Positions 62,077-64,000 of a stretch of 64,000 nt of DNA are shown here, in pieces. This DNA is from Pseudomonadota bacterium. GTDB taxonomy: Bacteria; Pseudomonadota; Alphaproteobacteria; Sphingomonadales; Sphingomonadaceae. The stretch spans positions 372,001 through 436,000 of the forward strand of contig JAEWEY010000004.1 in assembly GCA_023389105.1 (NCBI GenBank), read 5' to 3'. Numbering within the stretch: the first letter of the stretch is position 1; every line of letters starts with the position of its first letter. The position numbers and the translations under genes are program-made. The notes beneath the pieces are model-generated. The model was not told the origin of the DNA. It did not search any database and saw nothing but the letters and a program-made list of their open reading frames with translations.

Positions 62077-62813
62077 TGGCTGATGCCGGTCAGCGTGACG
62101 TCACTGCCGATCTCGGCAATCACGGTCTCGCCGGCAATCGATCGCTGGCCGAGCAGTACCTTGGGCGCGGTTCCTGCGGGAAGGTATACATCCACGCGGC
62201 TACCGAAGCGGATCAGCCCGACGCGCTGGCCGACGTCCACCGCATCGCCCTCACGCACGAAGGACAGGATGCGACGCGCCACGAGGCCCGCGATCTGCGT
62301 GAACCCAATGCGTAAGCCGTCGGCGCTCTCGACCAAGAAGTGCTGCCGCTCATTGTCCTCGCTGGCCTTGTCGAGGTCGGCGTTGACGAACTTGCCCGGA
62401 ACGTAGGCGATGCGCTTAATCCGCCCGGAAATCGGCGCGCGATTAATGTGGACATCGAAGACGCTCATGAAAATCGAGACGCGGGTGTACTCGCCGTCGG
62501 CAAGCCCGTCGGCACCGCGTAGCTCGGGCGGCGGCGCAACGCGGGCGATCATGGTGATGAGGCCGTCGGCAGGGGCGACGATCAGCCCCTCCCCGCGCGG
62601 CGTGGTCCGCACCGGATCGCGGAAGAATGTGGCGACCCAGATCGTCAATCCGACAAGCAGCCATCCGAGCATCTGCCAGTGCAGCAGAAACGCAAGCAGC
62701 GTGACGGCACCCACCCCGACCGCATATTTTCGGCCTTCGGGGTGAACGGCCGGAAAACGCCACTTTACGGTGGTCGTGGGAAGCGGGCTGTCGTGCTTGT
62801 CGATTGCGGGCAT
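62073..62813 (-). CDS. psd: Phosphatidylserine decarboxylase proenzyme
   Basis: 246 residues of the short bacterial type. Two helices near 30-65, then VAPADGLITMI, FMSVFDVHINRAPISG and, near the C-terminus, LIRFGSRVDVYLP, where self-cleavage between Gly and Ser creates the pyruvoyl group. It makes phosphatidylethanolamine, and psd with pssA forms a complete two-step module. Confidence 0.95.
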   Translation of the reverse strand: MPAIDKHDSPLPTTTVKWRFPAVHPEGRKYAVGVGAVTLLAFLLHWQMLGWLLVGLTIWVATFFRDPVRTTPRGEGLIVAPADGLITMIARVAPPPELRGADGLADGEYTRVSIFMSVFDVHINRAPISGRIKRIAYVPGKFVNADLDKASEDNERQHFLVESADGLRIGFTQIAGLVARRILSFVREGDAVDVGQRVGLIRFGSRVDVYLPAGTAPKVLLGQRSIAGETVIAEIGSDVTLTGISQ

Positions 62814-62913
62814 CGCGGTGCCTTACTTGGACAAATCAGCGCGCACAACGCTGCGGTTGCCCTGTCGCTGCGGCGGTCCTAGAGCGCCCGCCAAACCAGA
62901 ACGCAGGGAAAAT

Positions 62914-64000
62914 ATGGCCAAGATCAAGGTAAAGAACCCGGTCGTCGAGCTCGACGGCGACGAGATGACGCGCATCATCTGGCAATGGATCCGCGAGCGG
63001 CTGATCCAGCCCTATCTCGACGTCGATCTGCTTTACTATGACCTCTCGGTCGAGAACCGCGACGCGACCGGTGACCAGATCACCATCGACGCCGCCAACG
63101 CCATCAAGGAGCATGGCGTCGGCGTGAAGTGCGCGACGATCACACCCGACGAAGCCCGCGTCGAAGAATTCAAGCTCACCAAGATGTGGAAATCGCCCAA
63201 CGGCACGATCCGCAACATCCTGGGCGGCGTCATTTTCCGCGAGCCGATCGTGATCTCGAACGTGCCGCGGTTGATCCCGGGCTGGACCGACCCGATCGTG
63301 GTCGGCCGTCACGCATTCGGCGACCAGTATCGCGCGACGGACTTCAAGGTGCCCGGTCCCGGCAAACTGACCATGAAGTGGGTCGGCAACGACGGGCAGG
63401 AGCTCGACTTCGACGTGTTCGACTTCCCCGCCGCGGGTGTCGCGATGGGCATGTACAATCTGGACGAAAGCATCCGCGACTTTGCCCACGCCTGCTTCAA
63501 CTACAGCCTCGGCCGCGGCTGGCCACTGTACCTGTCGACGAAGAACACGATCCTGAAGGCCTATGACGGCCGCTTCAAGGACATCTTCCAGGAGATTTAC
63601 GAGAGCGAATACAAAGCGAAGTTCGAAGCTGCTGGCATCGAATATCAGCACCGCCTGATCGACGACATGGTCGCGTCCGCGCTGAAGTGGAGCGGCAAGT
63701 TCGTCTGGGCCTGCAAGAACTACGACGGCGACGTTCAGTCCGACCAGGTGGCGCAGGGCTTCGGCTCGCTGGGCCTGATGACCTCGGTTCTGATGACGCC
63801 TGACGGCAAGACGATCGAGGCCGAGGCGGCGCACGGCACCGTGACCCGCCACTACCGCATGCACCAGCAGGGCAAGGCGACCTCGACCAACCCGATCGCC
63901 TCGATCTTCGCCTGGACCGGCGGCCTCAAATATCGCGGCAAGTTCGACGAGACGCCTGAGGTGGTCCGCTTCGCCGAAACGTTGGAGCGGGTCTGCGTAG
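62914..64000 (+). CDS. icd: NADP-dependent isocitrate dehydrogenase (3' end beyond window)
   Basis: 362 residues are visible and the frame is open at the edge. MAKIKVKNPVVELDGDEMTR, KSPNGTIRNILGGVIFREPI, VVGRHAFGDQYRATD and EAAHGTVTRHYR identify the eukaryote-like (type II) NADP enzyme of the TCA cycle, about 405 residues in full. CAGGGAAAAT precedes the ATG. The opposite strand also carries a long open frame here, which is a shadow. Confidence 0.95.
   Translation, partial: MAKIKVKNPVVELDGDEMTRIIWQWIRERLIQPYLDVDLLYYDLSVENRDATGDQITIDAANAIKEHGVGVKCATITPDEARVEEFKLTKMWKSPNGTIRNILGGVIFREPIVISNVPRLIPGWTDPIVVGRHAFGDQYRATDFKVPGPGKLTMKWVGNDGQELDFDVFDFPAAGVAMGMYNLDESIRDFAHACFNYSLGRGWPLYLSTKNTILKAYDGRFKDIFQEIYESEYKAKFEAAGIEYQHRLIDDMVASALKWSGKFVWACKNYDGDVQSDQVAQGFGSLGLMTSVLMTPDGKTIEAEAAHGTVTRHYRMHQQGKATSTNPIASIFAWTGGLKYRGKFDETPEVVRFAETLERVCV

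Overview
The window is GC-rich, tightly packed bacterial chromosome from an alphaproteobacterium, most likely a member of the Sphingomonadales (Sphingomonas or a close relative). The evidence is: dusB-ntrY-ntrX-hfq-hflX in that order, an hfq gene encoding two fused Sm domains, a fused ispDF, the 4.5S RNA next to dnaX-ybaB, and the rpsB-to-fabZ cluster with no lpxD or lpxA, as expected where glycosphingolipids replace lipopolysaccharide. There is no insertion sequence, prophage, CRISPR array or rRNA. Nearly all of it looks like core chromosome with many 4-base ATGA/GTGA overlaps.

Layout. 1-2750: polyamine genes (a deoxyhypusine-synthase-like protein and ornithine decarboxylase) read leftward from a good promoter. 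2854-9000: a PLP dehydratase, small proteins, a hydrolase, an operon of two cysteine desulfurases plus a ferredoxin, and two related EF-hand proteins. 9090-15460: SRP RNA, dnaX, ybaB, an acyl-CoA synthetase and the translation factor ettA. 15569-20551: NYN protein, lipoprotein, carbonic anhydrase, lipA with its COQ10-like partner, cinA-like and ispDF. 20616-27125: dusB-ntrYX-hfq-hflX. 27104-35516: a leftward housekeeping run: mltB-like, dacF, tmk, holB, metG, tatD, MBL hydrolase, aspartic protease, with mazG alongside.

35651-41333 is the most unusual block. After a tRNA-Ser come two BlaI-type operators, a BlaI/MecI repressor, an M56 (BlaR1-type) membrane peptidase whose C-terminus carries four full copies of a ~29-residue helical repeat plus a partial fifth instead of a beta-lactam sensor, a secreted protein built of the same repeat, and a TonB-dependent receptor. 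This looks like a self-contained sensing system with an unknown ligand. 41410-47481 holds a glutaryl-CoA-type dehydrogenase, an ECF41 sigma factor with its carboxymuconolactone decarboxylase partner and a matching ECF41 promoter, LemA plus a DUF2207 protein, a GNAT enzyme and rpmE. 47578-50226 holds a DUF6580 membrane protein, a cobalamin riboswitch and a BtuB-like receptor that lacks a visible signal peptide.

50230-60876 is the envelope/translation cluster read leftward (rpsB, tsf, pyrH, frr, uppS, cdsA, dxr, rseP, bamA, ompH, fabZ). A small membrane protein behind a LexA-like box follows, then pssA and psd for phosphatidylethanolamine synthesis, and the start of icd, which runs off the right edge.
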